A stretch of 64,000 nucleotides of DNA from Coprococcus phoceensis (GTDB lineage Bacteria; Bacillota; Clostridia; Lachnospirales; Lachnospiraceae). The notes beneath the pieces were generated by a model. That model ran no database searches, was not told where the DNA came from, and was given only the letters and a program-made list of their open reading frames with translations. Location of the stretch: positions 930,001 to 994,000 of the forward strand of contig NZ_FNWC01000007.1 of the NCBI RefSeq assembly GCF_900104635.1, given 5' to 3'. Below are positions 1-9,445 of this stretch, piece by piece. Made by a program: the position numbers and the translations under genes. Each line of letters begins with the position of its first letter. Position 1 is the stretch's first letter.

Positions 1-132
1 GGTTCCGTTTGCGATAATAAAATAATCTGCCAAAACTGATACATTTGAGATATCAATGACTTTGATATCTTCTCCTTTTTTATCAGCTAATGCTGCACAG
101 GCTATTTTTGCCATTTTTCTTGACTCTTCCAT
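1..132 (-). CDS. rsfS: ribosomal silencing factor RsfS, N-terminal part (cut by window edge)
   Basis: RsfS binds ribosomal protein L14 and blocks subunit joining when nutrients are scarce. The visible 44 codons start MEESRKMAKIAC and contain the family pattern DKKGEDIKVIDIS followed by LADYFIIANG, matching the conserved KxxDIxxxD...DYFVIxxG core. The ATG at 130-132 follows the yqeK stop by only a few bases, so the two genes are co-transcribed. The C-terminal part lies outside the window. Identification is from the motif and from the usual nadD-yqeK-rsfS order in Firmicutes. Confidence 0.9.
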   Translation of the reverse strand, partial: MEESRKMAKIACAALADKKGEDIKVIDISNVSVLADYFIIANGT

Positions 133-134
133 CT

Positions 135-713
135 TTAAATTCTCCTTTCATTGTAGTACAGATAAGTCTGTTCTGTCAGTGGATCAATCACTTCACTTTT
201 GCTCTTCAAATACTCTAATGAGGCATGAAGAATCGTATAAAGACACTCATCGATATCTGTAAATGCCAAACGTCGAATCTCCTGCAAATCAGGCGCCTCG
301 CATCTTCCTGGCTCAATATAATCCGCAATATAAATAATCTTGTCCAGCAGTGTCATATGTGGGCGACCGGTTGTATGGCAGGAAATCGCATCAAGAATTT
401 CTGTATTCTCTATCTGATATATCTCTTTTGCCAAATATGCTCCTAATTTTGCATGTAAAAGTCCAGGGTTTTTCTGCTCTGCCTCAGAAATGTTTAAATT
501 ATATTTTTTACACAATTCTATTTTTTGAGCAGATGGAATACATTTCGCACAATCATGTAAAAGCCCCGCGATCATAGTATCTTCCAAATCAGCCCCATAC
601 CGCATCGCAAGTGCGCCTGCAGTATACATAACACCAAGCGTATGCTCATACCGATTCTGATCCAAATGCATCTTTACTTCTTCCTTTATTTTACGTATTG
701 TCAACTGCTTCAT
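135..713 (-). CDS. yqeK: YqeK family HD-domain hydrolase (probable Ap4A hydrolase)
   Basis: HD-superfamily metal-dependent phosphohydrolase of about 192 residues. YqeK proteins hydrolyse diadenosine tetraphosphate symmetrically. Visible metal-binding motifs: H at RYEHTLGV, HD at LLHDCAK, a further H in LLHAKLGA and the D of YIADYIEP. The frame is open further upstream, but the ATG at 713 is preceded by GAGGAA at good spacing and gives the standard N-terminus MKQLTIRKIK; a longer start would run deep into nadD. It overlaps nadD by about 23 bases and is immediately followed by rsfS, an operon order conserved across Firmicutes. Confidence 0.9.
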   Translation of the reverse strand: MKQLTIRKIKEEVKMHLDQNRYEHTLGVMYTAGALAMRYGADLEDTMIAGLLHDCAKCIPSAQKIELCKKYNLNISEAEQKNPGLLHAKLGAYLAKEIYQIENTEILDAISCHTTGRPHMTLLDKIIYIADYIEPGRCEAPDLQEIRRLAFTDIDECLYTILHASLEYLKSKSEVIDPLTEQTYLYYNERRI

Positions 714-1323
714 TTTGTTCTTCCTCAAATAAATGTTTTTCTGCAATATACTTTTCAACTGCCTCTGGTACAAATTCGCTGATTGGAAGTCCTTCTTTGA
801 TTCTTTTTCGAATATCACTGGAAGAAACCTCCAAATCCGGAGTATTCATAAGACGGATATCACATTCATATTTTCTTGCTAAATAATGAATCTGACTTAG
901 CATCTCCTGTGTTCCTTTGCCATTGCGATATGCCGCTAAAAGGATACAGGTTCTCAGCAATTTCTCCGGATGTACCCATTTTTCAATAGAAAATAAAGAA
1001 TCTGCACCAATAATAAAATAGAATTCATGTTCCGGATATCGGTCTTGAAAGTACTGCATCGTCTGATAGGAATAGGAAATCTCTTTTCCTTCTACTTCAT
1101 ATTTTTCCAGACGAAAATACGCATATGGCTGAATTGCTTTTTGCACCATCTCTACCCGATTCACAGTCATGGACTCAATGGCAGCACTCGACTTATGCGG
1201 TGGATTTCCGTTTGGCAGGAACCATACCTGATCGAGTCGAAAAAGTTTATATGCATAATTTCCAAGCATCAAGTGTCCATTATGAATGGGGTCGAATGTC
1301 CCCCCCATAATTCCAATCTTCAT
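691..1323 (-). CDS. nadD: nicotinate-nucleotide adenylyltransferase
   Basis: Transfers AMP from ATP to nicotinate mononucleotide to form deamido-NAD in NAD biosynthesis (cytosolic). The N-terminus MKIGIMGGTFDPIHNGHL carries the nucleotidyltransferase GGTFDPxHxGH signature, and the C-terminal VSSSDIRKRI is the matching ISSTxIR motif. The ATG at 1323 has AAAGAGGA six bases upstream and places the signature at the true N-terminus; the open frame upstream adds eight unconserved residues. About 210 aa, normal for the family. Confidence 0.95.
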   Translation of the reverse strand: MKIGIMGGTFDPIHNGHLMLGNYAYKLFRLDQVWFLPNGNPPHKSSAAIESMTVNRVEMVQKAIQPYAYFRLEKYEVEGKEISYSYQTMQYFQDRYPEHEFYFIIGADSLFSIEKWVHPEKLLRTCILLAAYRNGKGTQEMLSQIHYLARKYECDIRLMNTPDLEVSSSDIRKRIKEGLPISEFVPEAVEKYIAEKHLFEEEQNEAVDNT

Positions 1324-1346
1324 ATTATTTCCTCTTTCATGATTCA

Positions 1347-1637
1347 CTAAGGAAGTACGATTTTCTTCTTATCATCTTTTCCTTCTTTGTATAACACAAT
1401 CTTTTTGCCTATTACCTGAACAACCTGGGAGCGGGTACGTTCTGCCAAGATCTGTGCAATTTCTTTCGGATCATCGGCACAGTTTTGAAGTACATTGATT
1501 TTAATTAATTCTCTGGCTGTCAACGCTTCTGCAATTGCATTGGTAAGTTCTGGCGTCATGCTTGATTTTCCAACCTGAAAAATCGGATCCATAACCATTG
1601 CAAGACTTTTCAAATACGCTCTCTGTTTTGATGTCAT
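1347..1637 (-). CDS. yhbY: YhbY/CRM-domain RNA-binding protein
   Basis: 96-residue single-domain protein of the YhbY family, which binds pre-50S particles and helps ribosome assembly. Recognised from the N-terminal MTSKQRAYLKSLA, the central VGKSSMTPELTNAIAEALTARELIKINVL split by short loops, and the C-terminal GKKIVLYK: the GxxG-type CRM fold. It lies 15 bases after obgE and before nadD, the same cluster found in many clostridia. No unusual features. Confidence 0.92.
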   Translation of the reverse strand: MTSKQRAYLKSLAMVMDPIFQVGKSSMTPELTNAIAEALTARELIKINVLQNCADDPKEIAQILAERTRSQVVQVIGKKIVLYKEGKDDKKKIVLP

Positions 1638-1652
1638 AATTTTCCTCCTCTC

Positions 1653-2945
<1,293 letters not shown>

Positions 2946-2968
2946 CTACTTTTCTATACATTGTTTTT

Positions 2969-2998
2969 ATTATAATATAAACCGATGGAAAAAAACAA
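2969..2998 (-). promoter_or_regulatory. sigma-A type promoter for obgE
   Basis: On the minus strand TTGTTT (2993-2998) and TATAAT (2969-2974) are separated by 18 bases, with the start codon about 33 bases downstream. The -35 box overlaps the T-run of the rpmA terminator, so readthrough is cut and re-initiated at the same place. Confidence 0.6.
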
Positions 2999-3026
2999 GG
3001 CTTCAAACCAATAAGATTTGAAGCCT
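2988..3026 (-). terminator. intrinsic terminator after rpmA
   Basis: A perfect 10-bp stem (AGGCTTCAAA with TTTGAAGCCT, 2998-3007 and 3017-3026) is followed on the minus strand by TTGTTTTTTT. It lies just downstream of the rpmA stop and separates the ribosomal protein operon from obgE. Confidence 0.85.
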
Positions 3027-3050
3027 AATCTTTTATAATTCGTAAAATTC

Positions 3051-3335
3051 TTATTCAGCTACTGGATAGATAGAAACTTGTTTCTTATCTCTTCCTTTTC
3101 TTTCGAATCTTACAACACCGTCAACTAAAGCGAATAAAGTATCGTCTCCACCACGTCCTACGTTAGTACCTGGGTGAATCTTAGTTCCACGTTGTCTGTA
3201 AAGGATATTTCCAGCTTTTACAAATTGTCCGTCAGCTCTTTTCGCACCTAATCTCTTAGATTCAGAGTCTCTACCGTTCTTTGTAGAACCAACTCCTTTT
3301 TTATGAGCGAAAAATTGAAGGTTTAATTTCATCAT
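3051..3335 (-). CDS. rpmA: 50S ribosomal protein L27 with Prp-cleavable N-terminus
   Basis: L27 sits near the peptidyl transferase centre. The protein begins [17 protein letters not shown]. Firmicutes L27 carries the extra N-terminal stretch ending in FFA, which the protease Prp removes to expose the mature tail. ATG at 3335 has AGGAGG nine bases upstream and lies five bases past the prp stop; a longer open frame into prp is not needed. The remainder ([27 protein letters not shown]) is standard. 94 aa. Confidence 0.96.
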   Translation of the reverse strand: MMKLNLQFFAHKKGVGSTKNGRDSESKRLGAKRADGQFVKAGNILYRQRGTKIHPGTNVGRGGDDTLFALVDGVVRFERKGRDKKQVSIYPVAE

Positions 3336-3339
3336 GGTC

Positions 3340-3672
3340 TTACACCTCCTCAAATGTTAAATCGATATATTTCTCGTAATTCTCGTCATCAGCCATCTCC
3401 TCTAAACCAAGAATCATAGCTTTCAACAACAGCGTCGTCTCTTTAGTAGGTCTTCCCGATATTCTATAATCGATTAAGCCCTGCTCATCATCAGATACAA
3501 GTGAGGCTTCATTCTGAGTAAAAATCTCAATTGCATTCACAGTATTGATTGTCAGCACAGAAACAGCTGCACAGACAACATCCTGACCATTCTCACTGTA
3601 ACCTGCATGACCCAACGCCTTAAAACCAACACATTCATGTTTTTCGTTTTTATAAATGGTTACCCTAATCAT
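3340..3672 (-). CDS. prp: ribosomal-processing cysteine protease Prp (YsxB)
   Basis: Cysteine protease that cleaves the N-terminus of Firmicutes L27. The catalytic pair is visible in [18 protein letters not shown] (His about residue 22, Cys about residue 34), matching the GHAxYxxxGxDxVCAAVS family signature. 110 aa, normal length. Encoded between rplU and its substrate gene rpmA, five bases from the L27 start codon, the conserved arrangement in Firmicutes. Confidence 0.93.
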   Translation of the reverse strand: MIRVTIYKNEKHECVGFKALGHAGYSENGQDVVCAAVSVLTINTVNAIEIFTQNEASLVSDDEQGLIDYRISGRPTKETTLLLKAMILGLEEMADDENYEKYIDLTFEEV

Positions 3673-3684
3673 TCCGACACCAGA

Positions 3685-3993
3685 TTAAGCATTGATTTTT
3701 TCAATCTTAACAGCTGTGTACTGCTGTCTGTGACCGTTTTTCTTATGGTATCCAGTTTTTCTTTTATACTTGTAAACGATTACTTTTTTTGCTTTTCCGT
3801 CTCCAATTACAGAAGCTGTAACTGTAGCACCTTCTACTGTTGGATTTCCAACTTTTAATTCAGAATCGCTAACTGCAAGTACCTGGTCAAATGTAAAAGT
3901 TTCTCCAGCTTCTACACCAAGTTTTTCTACTTTAATGATATCGCCTTCGGCTACTTTGTACTGTTTACCACCTGTTGCTATAATTGCGTACAT
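3685..3993 (-). CDS. rplU: 50S ribosomal protein L21
   Basis: 102-residue L21 starting [18 protein letters not shown] with the C-terminal [16 protein letters not shown] motif that contacts 23S rRNA. The ATG at 3993 is preceded by AGGAGGT; the ten extra codons of open frame upstream fall inside the leader RNA and are not used. First gene of the rplU-prp-rpmA operon, driven by the promoter at 4078-4106 through a structured leader. Confidence 0.97.
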   Translation of the reverse strand: MYAIIATGGKQYKVAEGDIIKVEKLGVEAGETFTFDQVLAVSDSELKVGNPTVEGATVTASVIGDGKAKKVIVYKYKRKTGYHKKNGHRQQYTAVKIEKINA

Positions 3994-4071
3994 ATGGCAC
4001 CTCCTATTATCATTACTCGCCAATTACGGTGTCTGCATTGCAGAACTTGCAAACCTCATTGTGCGGCATAC
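3994..4071 (-). promoter_or_regulatory. L21 ribosomal protein leader
   Basis: The transcribed region between the rplU promoter and start codon contains the pairing-rich sequence GGTTTGCAAGTTCTGC, then GCAGACACCG and AATTGGCGAGT, which resembles the Firmicutes L21 leader (Rfam L21_leader) as remembered. Such leaders mediate feedback by the ribosomal protein. Assigned by position and resemblance; a covariance-model scan would settle it. Confidence 0.65.
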
Positions 4072-4077
4072 CGTTGT

Positions 4078-4106
4078 ATTATAACATGTGACTTTATAGG
4101 CGTCAA
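4078..4106 (-). promoter_or_regulatory. sigma-A promoter of the rplU operon
   Basis: TTGACG (4101-4106) and TATAAT (4078-4083) with exactly 17 bases between, on the minus strand. Nearly perfect consensus, as expected for a ribosomal protein operon; transcription should begin near 4071. Confidence 0.9.
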
Positions 4107-4123
4107 CTATTTTTTATACTATT

Positions 4124-4387
4124 TTAGACAGATTTTGTAAAAAGTTCAGCTAGTACCGTAATTCCATAGATTACAAATAAACCGATAAACAACTTTACAG
4201 GACTGAACTGTAAAAAATAGTAACTGATGAAAAAGATTCCTAATGCAATGCCGGCAGCGCCATTGATTCTGGCGTACATTTTTACATCTCTAATATCCTT
4301 TTTCCGAATCAAAGGCATATCTCCCTTTATGATTGCATACAAACCTATAAGTATACATATAACTGCTAAAATCAGAATACTTGTCAT
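4124..4387 (-). CDS. small membrane protein of unknown function
   Basis: 87 residues with three likely membrane segments: an N-terminal one (residues 2-20, TSILILAVICILIGLYAII), one around ARINGAAGIALGIFFISYYF and one around KLFIGLFVIYGITVLAEL. Short charged loop IRKKDIRDVK between the first two. ATG is preceded by AGGAG. It follows the CBS-domain gene in the same direction. I do not recognise the family. Confidence 0.7.
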   Translation of the reverse strand: MTSILILAVICILIGLYAIIKGDMPLIRKKDIRDVKMYARINGAAGIALGIFFISYYFLQFSPVKLFIGLFVIYGITVLAELFTKSV

Positions 4388-4425
4388 TTTTTCTCCTAAT
4401 CCTTCAAAATATTGTTTTGAAAATT

Positions 4426-4845
4426 TTATTTTTCTTTATCGGAAACTACTAATTTGTCATAGAAATAACCGATAATATCTTTTCGCGTGATAATTCCGGA
4501 AAAATTTCCCTGATCATCAACTACAGGAACAAAATTCTGTTCCATTGCTTTTTCCATTAGGTCTTCCATTTTTGCTTCTGCTCGAACCGGTTTGTAGTCA
4601 AGGCGTCTTCCAACTTCCTGTATGGAAACCATCTCTGCAAGTTTTAAATTTAGATTGTGATTTCCTTTGAGCCACCAAAGTAAATCGCCTTCCGTAATGC
4701 TCCCAACATATTTCCCCTGTCTGTTGAGCATTGGGATACACGAATATCTGTGATATTCCATACGTTCCAGAACTTGTCTGACCGTATCGTCATCATAGAT
4801 ATGGGCAACCTCACTTTTAGGTTTTAAGAAAAACATGATATTCAT
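4426..4845 (-). CDS. CBS-domain protein
   Basis: About 139 residues made of two CBS motifs and nothing else. CBS1 is VRQVLERMEYHRYSCIPMLNRQGKYVG then SITEGDLL; CBS2 is MEDLMEKAMEQNFVPVVDDQGNF then SGIITRKDIIGYF. CBS pairs bind adenosine nucleotides and act as energy or ligand sensors. The start at 4845 (ATG, AAAGG eight bases upstream) is preferred over a GTG nine bases upstream. It follows lysC by 17 bases, so the two are probably one transcript; whether it senses for aspartokinase is not shown. Confidence 0.85.
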   Translation of the reverse strand: MNIMFFLKPKSEVAHIYDDDTVRQVLERMEYHRYSCIPMLNRQGKYVGSITEGDLLWWLKGNHNLNLKLAEMVSIQEVGRRLDYKPVRAEAKMEDLMEKAMEQNFVPVVDDQGNFSGIITRKDIIGYFYDKLVVSDKEK

Positions 4846-4862
4846 ATCATTCACCTTTCCAA

Positions 4863-6182
4863 CTAGAGTTTTGCTGTCACAAAAATATCGTAAATTGCTT
4901 TAATCGCATTTTCGAAATCATGATTGCGCACACCAATTACAATATTCAATTCGCTGGAACCCTGATCAATCATCTTTACATTTACATTTGCATGCGCAAG
5001 TGCAGAGAAAATACGGCCTGCTGTACCTCTTGTAGCACGCATTCCCCGACCAACAACAGCAATCAATGCAAGATCTGATTCCAATTCGATGGAGTCTGGC
5101 TGTACTGCATGATGAATTCCGGCAAGTACTTTCTGTTCTGTCTCTTCAAATTCCGACTGATGTACAAAAACTGTCATCGTATCAATGCCGGATGGCATGT
5201 GCTCGAATGAAATATGATTATCTTCAAATACCTGAAGCACTTTTCTTCCAAATCCAACTTCTGAGTTCATCATTGCCTTCTCGATTGTGATAGAAGCAAA
5301 TCCTTGCTTTCCGGCAATTCCGGTAATCGTGTATTTTGGATGTCTGCAAGTAGCTTCAACAATCAACGTACCTTTATCCTCCGGTGCATTTGTGTTGCGG
5401 ATGTTGATTGGAATTCCTTCTTTTCGAACAGGGAAAATAGCATCCTCATGAAGAACGGTAGCTCCCATATAAGATAACTCTCTTAATTCTTTATATGTAA
5501 TTGCTTCGATAGACTTCGGATTCGAGATAATTCTCGGATCTGCAATCAGAAAACCGGACACATCTGTCCAGTTCTCGTAAAGATCTACTTTTGCCGCTTT
5601 CGCAACAATCGAACCGGTCACGTCCGAACCACCCCTTGAGAATGTTTTGATTGTCCCGTCCGGTAAAGAACCATAAAATCCTGGAATTACTGCACGTTCG
5701 GCTTTATTTAAACGTTCTGACAGGATTTCATCTGTCTTATCTGCATCAAATTTTCCTTCTTCATCAAAGAAAATAACTTCTGCCGCATCAATGAATTCAT
5801 ATCCAAGATAGTTTGCCATGATAATCCCATTCAAATATTCTCCACGTGAAGCAGCGTAATCTCTGCCTGCTTTTTTTGCAAAGTTATCACGGATTATCTC
5901 AAACTCTTTTTCAAGTGAAAGCGTCAACCCTAATCCTTCAATGATCTCATTGTATCGCTCCTGAATATCTTTCAGTAAATCTGTGAATTTTTTCCCTTTC
6001 ACAGCTGCTCCGTAACATTTATATAACATATCTGTCACTTTTACATCGTCTGAAAATCGTTTTCCTGGCGCTGATGGAATGACATACCTTCTACTTTCTT
6101 CTGCACGGATAATATTTCCCACTTTTTTAAACTGCTCTGCACTCGCAAGTGAGCTTCCGCCAAATTTTACTACTTTTTTCAT
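4863..6182 (-). CDS. lysC: aspartate kinase
   Basis: Phosphorylates aspartate at the head of the lysine, threonine, methionine and diaminopimelate pathway. Domain order: kinase domain with KFGGSSLASAEQF at the N-terminus and the SRGGSDVTGSIVAKA motif near residue 190, the catalytic region ENWTDVSGFLIADPRI, and two C-terminal ACT domains (about 300-439) containing the LALIAVVGRGM motif. 439 aa, normal for monofunctional aspartokinase. ATG preceded by GGAGG. Its own promoter lies at 6233-6261. Confidence 0.93.
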   Translation of the reverse strand: MKKVVKFGGSSLASAEQFKKVGNIIRAEESRRYVIPSAPGKRFSDDVKVTDMLYKCYGAAVKGKKFTDLLKDIQERYNEIIEGLGLTLSLEKEFEIIRDNFAKKAGRDYAASRGEYLNGIIMANYLGYEFIDAAEVIFFDEEGKFDADKTDEILSERLNKAERAVIPGFYGSLPDGTIKTFSRGGSDVTGSIVAKAAKVDLYENWTDVSGFLIADPRIISNPKSIEAITYKELRELSYMGATVLHEDAIFPVRKEGIPINIRNTNAPEDKGTLIVEATCRHPKYTITGIAGKQGFASITIEKAMMNSEVGFGRKVLQVFEDNHISFEHMPSGIDTMTVFVHQSEFEETEQKVLAGIHHAVQPDSIELESDLALIAVVGRGMRATRGTAGRIFSALAHANVNVKMIDQGSSELNIVIGVRNHDFENAIKAIYDIFVTAKL

Positions 6183-6232
6183 CTTCGCACTCCTCCATCT
6201 GTCTTATCTTGCATAATTATTCTGCTGTTTGT

Positions 6233-6261
6233 ATATTACAATCTATCTTTACAAAAAACAA
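6233..6261 (-). promoter_or_regulatory. probable promoter of lysC
   Basis: TTGTTT (6256-6261) and TAATAT (6233-6238), 17 bases apart on the minus strand, about 45 bases before the lysC start. The leader is too short for a lysine riboswitch. Confidence 0.55.
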
Positions 6262-6293
6262 TGCTTTTTTACATTCTTTTACATTTTTTAAGA

Positions 6294-6776
6294 TCATCTG
6301 TGGATAATATCTGCATATTCTGCATCGGCAGCTCGTTTTAAATCTTCCGGAAGCAGTATGAGTTGCAGGCCGATTTTCCCACCGCTTACAATGATTTTGT
6401 CTAACTTCTGTGCGTCCTCCTGAATGATTGTCTTAAATTTTTTCTTCATCCCAATGGAGGTGCATCCACCTCGCACATATCCTGTCACAGCAGTGAGTTC
6501 TTTTAAAGGCAGCATCTCAAGCGATTTCTCTCCAACAGATTTTGCAGCCTTTTTAAAGTCAATTTCTTCGGCAATCGGAATGACAAAAACATAATATGCT
6601 TTACTTTTTCCAACTGTCACAAGTGTTTTATACATTGTTTCATATGAAATTCCAAGAAGATCCGCGACATGAATACCGTCTGTAAATTCGTCACATTCAT
6701 AAGTCCGCATTTCATATGGAATTTTCATTCTTTCCAAAATCCGCATTGCATTTGTTTTTGTTTCCTTTTTAGACAA
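6294..6776 (-). CDS. ybaK: YbaK/EbsC-type Cys-tRNA(Pro) deacylase
   Basis: Trans-editing enzyme that removes cysteine mischarged onto tRNA-Pro. About 160 aa with the family features KTLVTVGKSKAYYVFVIP and GYVRGGCTSIGMKKKFKT. The best start is a TTG at 6776, with AAGGAGG eight bases upstream, giving MSKKETKTNAMRILERM; the longer ATG frame reaches into the upstream gene and has no ribosome-binding site. It follows the TPR-like membrane protein by about 13 bases. Confidence 0.85.
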   Translation of the reverse strand: MSKKETKTNAMRILERMKIPYEMRTYECDEFTDGIHVADLLGISYETMYKTLVTVGKSKAYYVFVIPIAEEIDFKKAAKSVGEKSLEMLPLKELTAVTGYVRGGCTSIGMKKKFKTIIQEDAQKLDKIIVSGGKIGLQLILLPEDLKRAADAEYADIIHR

Positions 6777-6789
6777 GGTTATCCCCTCC

Positions 6790-7572
6790 TTAAATATCCA
6801 TGCTCTTACGTTTCTCTCTTGCAATCTTCGCCATATAAGTGTTATTTCCATGCTGATCCAAATACACCAGACATTCTTTTATTTTGTCCTCATTTTGTTC
6901 AAGCTCATAAGCTGCAAGTAAATGATATTTGCACCATATTTTTTCAGAAAGATTTCTGGTTCCTTTTGTAAAAAGCTTCTCATAATATTCTTTTGCAACT
7001 TTCTGTTCGCCTGTCCTTGCGTCTAATACAAGAACAGCATTGGCAAGTTTTTGTCTGAGATGCTTATTTTTCGGTTTTTTTCGAACCATATCACGCATAT
7101 CTTCTATCAATCGTGCTGCTCTTGGATAATCATTTTCCATCACTGCACACAGAACTCCCAGATTTTTTACATTCTCTTTATATTTGCCTGCAAGCTTTTG
7201 TTTGCTCTCCATGTAAGCAAGCCATTTCCTCGCAGAAGCAAAATCTCCATTGACAAGATATGCGCTGATTAGATCTTGCACGAGAGCATAATAGCTGTCT
7301 GTATCTGCCTTTTTCTTTCTTTCCAACTGTTCACACTGCTCTAAAAATTTTTTCGCATCGCAGGTCTTCAGATAGTCTGACATGTACGGAGTTTTCGACT
7401 TATGATAGCGGTCGAGCAAAAACATTGCCGCAAGAAAACATATCAGCAGTATCAGGCAGACTGCTGCCATATAAAATAAAATCTGTTTCCCATTTGGAAG
7501 GAAACTGCCCAGAATAAATAAAAAAGCAACAATCAACATCGGTTTCCAAACATCTTTTAATCTCTTTTTCAT
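6790..7572 (-). CDS. membrane-anchored TPR-like protein of unknown function
   Basis: 260 residues: two N-terminal membrane segments (about 10-57, MLIVAFLFILGSFLP and FYMAAVCLILLICFLAAMFLL) followed by a soluble, helix-rich domain with paired-helix patterns such as ARKWLAYMESKQKLAGKYKEN and NYPRAARLIEDMRDM, suggestive of tetratricopeptide-like repeats. Overlaps the rng gene by four bases, so it is translationally coupled to it. A role near RNase or the membrane can be guessed only from this neighbourhood. Confidence 0.75.
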   Translation of the reverse strand: MKKRLKDVWKPMLIVAFLFILGSFLPNGKQILFYMAAVCLILLICFLAAMFLLDRYHKSKTPYMSDYLKTCDAKKFLEQCEQLERKKKADTDSYYALVQDLISAYLVNGDFASARKWLAYMESKQKLAGKYKENVKNLGVLCAVMENDYPRAARLIEDMRDMVRKKPKNKHLRQKLANAVLVLDARTGEQKVAKEYYEKLFTKGTRNLSEKIWCKYHLLAAYELEQNEDKIKECLVYLDQHGNNTYMAKIAREKRKSMDI

Positions 7573-8753
7573 CTTATCGCCTCTTTTAACGGTTTTCTTA
7601 CCTTTTTCCGTGTCACTTCCACAAGCTGCAGCTTCGTGATATCCACAAGTGTAGTAGAAATCGGATCTTTCCGAAGTTCCTTTTGAAATACATCGACCAG
7701 CTCAGCCATCAGCTCTTTTCCGGAAAGATTAATAAAGTCCACCAAAATGATTCCAGAAAGATTGCGAAGACGTATTTGTTTTGCCACTTCTTTCGCCGCT
7801 TCTATGTTAATTTTTAAGTAGGTCCGTTCATCTCTTTTCTTGCTGATACATTTCCCGGTGTTTACATCGATCACAGTCAATGCCTCCGTCGGCTGTATGA
7901 CAAGATAAGCTCCCGACTTTAACCACACGCGTTCTTTTAGTGCGTCTTCCAGCTTCCGTTCAATATTATGCAGCTTATCTAAAGGAAGCAGAGTATCTTC
8001 ATAACGATGTACTTTTCCCAGATCTTCCGGTTGATACATTTTCAGATAAGCGATGGTCTCTTCGTAAAGTATTGGATCTTCTATCACAATTTCTTTCAAA
8101 CCGTCCTGGTAAATATTTTTCAGCTCGCTCAAATATTGCTTCGGCGCCTTTTTTAAACAGGAATAGCATACACGCGTCCCTGCAATTTTTACGAGTTCTT
8201 TATACTCTTGAATTAATTGTTCAAGTTCAGCTTTCAGCACTTCTTCCGCTACATCTTTTGCATTTGTACGAATGATAAAGCCATATGCATCTGATTGATA
8301 AGAAGCTGCCAGTTTCTGAAAATGTTCTCTCGATTCTTTTGGAAGCTTTGACGAAATTCCGATTCTGGTATCTCCGGTTGTCAAAACTGCATATTTCCCT
8401 GTAAAACTAAGTTTCCCGCTGACGGTAGGTACTTTTGTCTTGACCGCCTCCTTTGAGACTTGAACAAGCAATTCATCACCGATGCAAAGTGGTTTTTTCC
8501 CAATTTTCTGAGTGAAGATCGGCGTTTCATTCTCATCAAGGGCATAATAGCATTCTACACCTTTGGCAACTTCCACGAAAGCCGCACCGATATTCGGAAC
8601 AATATTTTTTACTTTTCCAACATAAATATTTCCAAGCACTGCCTGTTCTTTCGTCTCATTCGGAGAACAATGGAACTCTACAATTTCTCCATTTTCCAGA
8701 AGCGAAGTCAGGACCTGTTCTTTCCATCTTGTAATGATTAATTTCCGCTCCAT
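7569..8753 (-). CDS. rng: ribonuclease E/G family endoribonuclease
   Basis: 394-residue RNase E/G catalytic protein for rRNA maturation and mRNA decay. N-terminal S1-like part (GNIYVGKVKNIVPNIGAAFVEV, residues 40-61), then the RNase H-like/DNase-like catalytic core with LTVIDVNTGK (Mg-binding Asp) and IILVDFINL (second Mg-binding Asp), preceded by SGAYLVIQPTEA. No long scaffold tail, so it resembles RNase G more than E. Its ATG overlaps the stop of the upstream gene by one base (TAATG). Confidence 0.9.
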   Translation of the reverse strand: MERKLIITRWKEQVLTSLLENGEIVEFHCSPNETKEQAVLGNIYVGKVKNIVPNIGAAFVEVAKGVECYYALDENETPIFTQKIGKKPLCIGDELLVQVSKEAVKTKVPTVSGKLSFTGKYAVLTTGDTRIGISSKLPKESREHFQKLAASYQSDAYGFIIRTNAKDVAEEVLKAELEQLIQEYKELVKIAGTRVCYSCLKKAPKQYLSELKNIYQDGLKEIVIEDPILYEETIAYLKMYQPEDLGKVHRYEDTLLPLDKLHNIERKLEDALKERVWLKSGAYLVIQPTEALTVIDVNTGKCISKKRDERTYLKINIEAAKEVAKQIRLRNLSGIILVDFINLSGKELMAELVDVFQKELRKDPISTTLVDITKLQLVEVTRKKVRKPLKEAIR

Positions 8754-9445
8754 TATGACACCTGATCGAGACTCACTAGTTCTCGGTTATCCTCTGTTCC
8801 GATATTTGCGTACACTTCAAGACGGTGATGTACAAATGTGATTTCTTCCGCATTCAATCCTAAAAATTGCGAAAATGCCTGCATAACAAGTTCCGGTTTC
8901 AGATTTTCCACACTTCCTGTGGCAACCTGCATGTAGATTTCTTCATCTCTCGCTTCAAACTGATAGATCATCGGTTTGATATCCACTTCCTTTTCACTCT
9001 TCTTCGTCTTTTTCACAATCATAATCTGCGGTTGATCCAAAAAGATGTCTGCTTTTTCCTTCCAGTCATCCGGAAAAGCATGATTTTTTGCAAAGGACAA
9101 ATAATCTGCTGCCGCCACAATGGACATTCCTGTACGCTTTTTATCATCAGAAATCTCTACCATATTGACCACCTCAATGCCTTCTACCATCGTTGCATTC
9201 ATCCGTTCAACAGCCGCATCAAAGTCAATCGGCTCTGTAAGTTCAATATCAAAATATTCTCCGTCGCTTGTCAAACCAACCCCGAGCGGATTGGCAAAGG
9301 ACATGATCATATGTGGGCTGTATCCACCTGTAAACGCAATCGGAATATCCGCACGGCGCATTACTTTTTGAAAGAAACGCATAATATCCAAATGTCCGAT
9401 GAATTTCATCACCCCATATTTACGAAATTTAATTCTTGCCTTCAA
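8753..9445 (-). CDS. TIGR03936-type radical-SAM-linked protein (DUF2344)
   Basis: About 230 residues beginning KARIKFRKYGVMKFIGHLDIMRFFQ. The pattern IGHLDxMRxFxRAxRRAxIP with FTGGYSPHMIMSFANPLGVGLTS is characteristic of the DUF2344 family, nearly always encoded next to a TIGR03960 radical SAM protein. A TTG start at 9445 has AGGAGG eight bases upstream and fits the family N-terminus; the ATG frame starting nearly 100 bases earlier lies inside the upstream gene. Function of the pair is unknown; roles in RNA modification have been suggested because of the RNase E/G neighbour. Confidence 0.85.
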   Translation of the reverse strand: MKARIKFRKYGVMKFIGHLDIMRFFQKVMRRADIPIAFTGGYSPHMIMSFANPLGVGLTSDGEYFDIELTEPIDFDAAVERMNATMVEGIEVVNMVEISDDKKRTGMSIVAAADYLSFAKNHAFPDDWKEKADIFLDQPQIMIVKKTKKSEKEVDIKPMIYQFEARDEEIYMQVATGSVENLKPELVMQAFSQFLGLNAEEITFVHHRLEVYANIGTEDNRELVSLDQVS

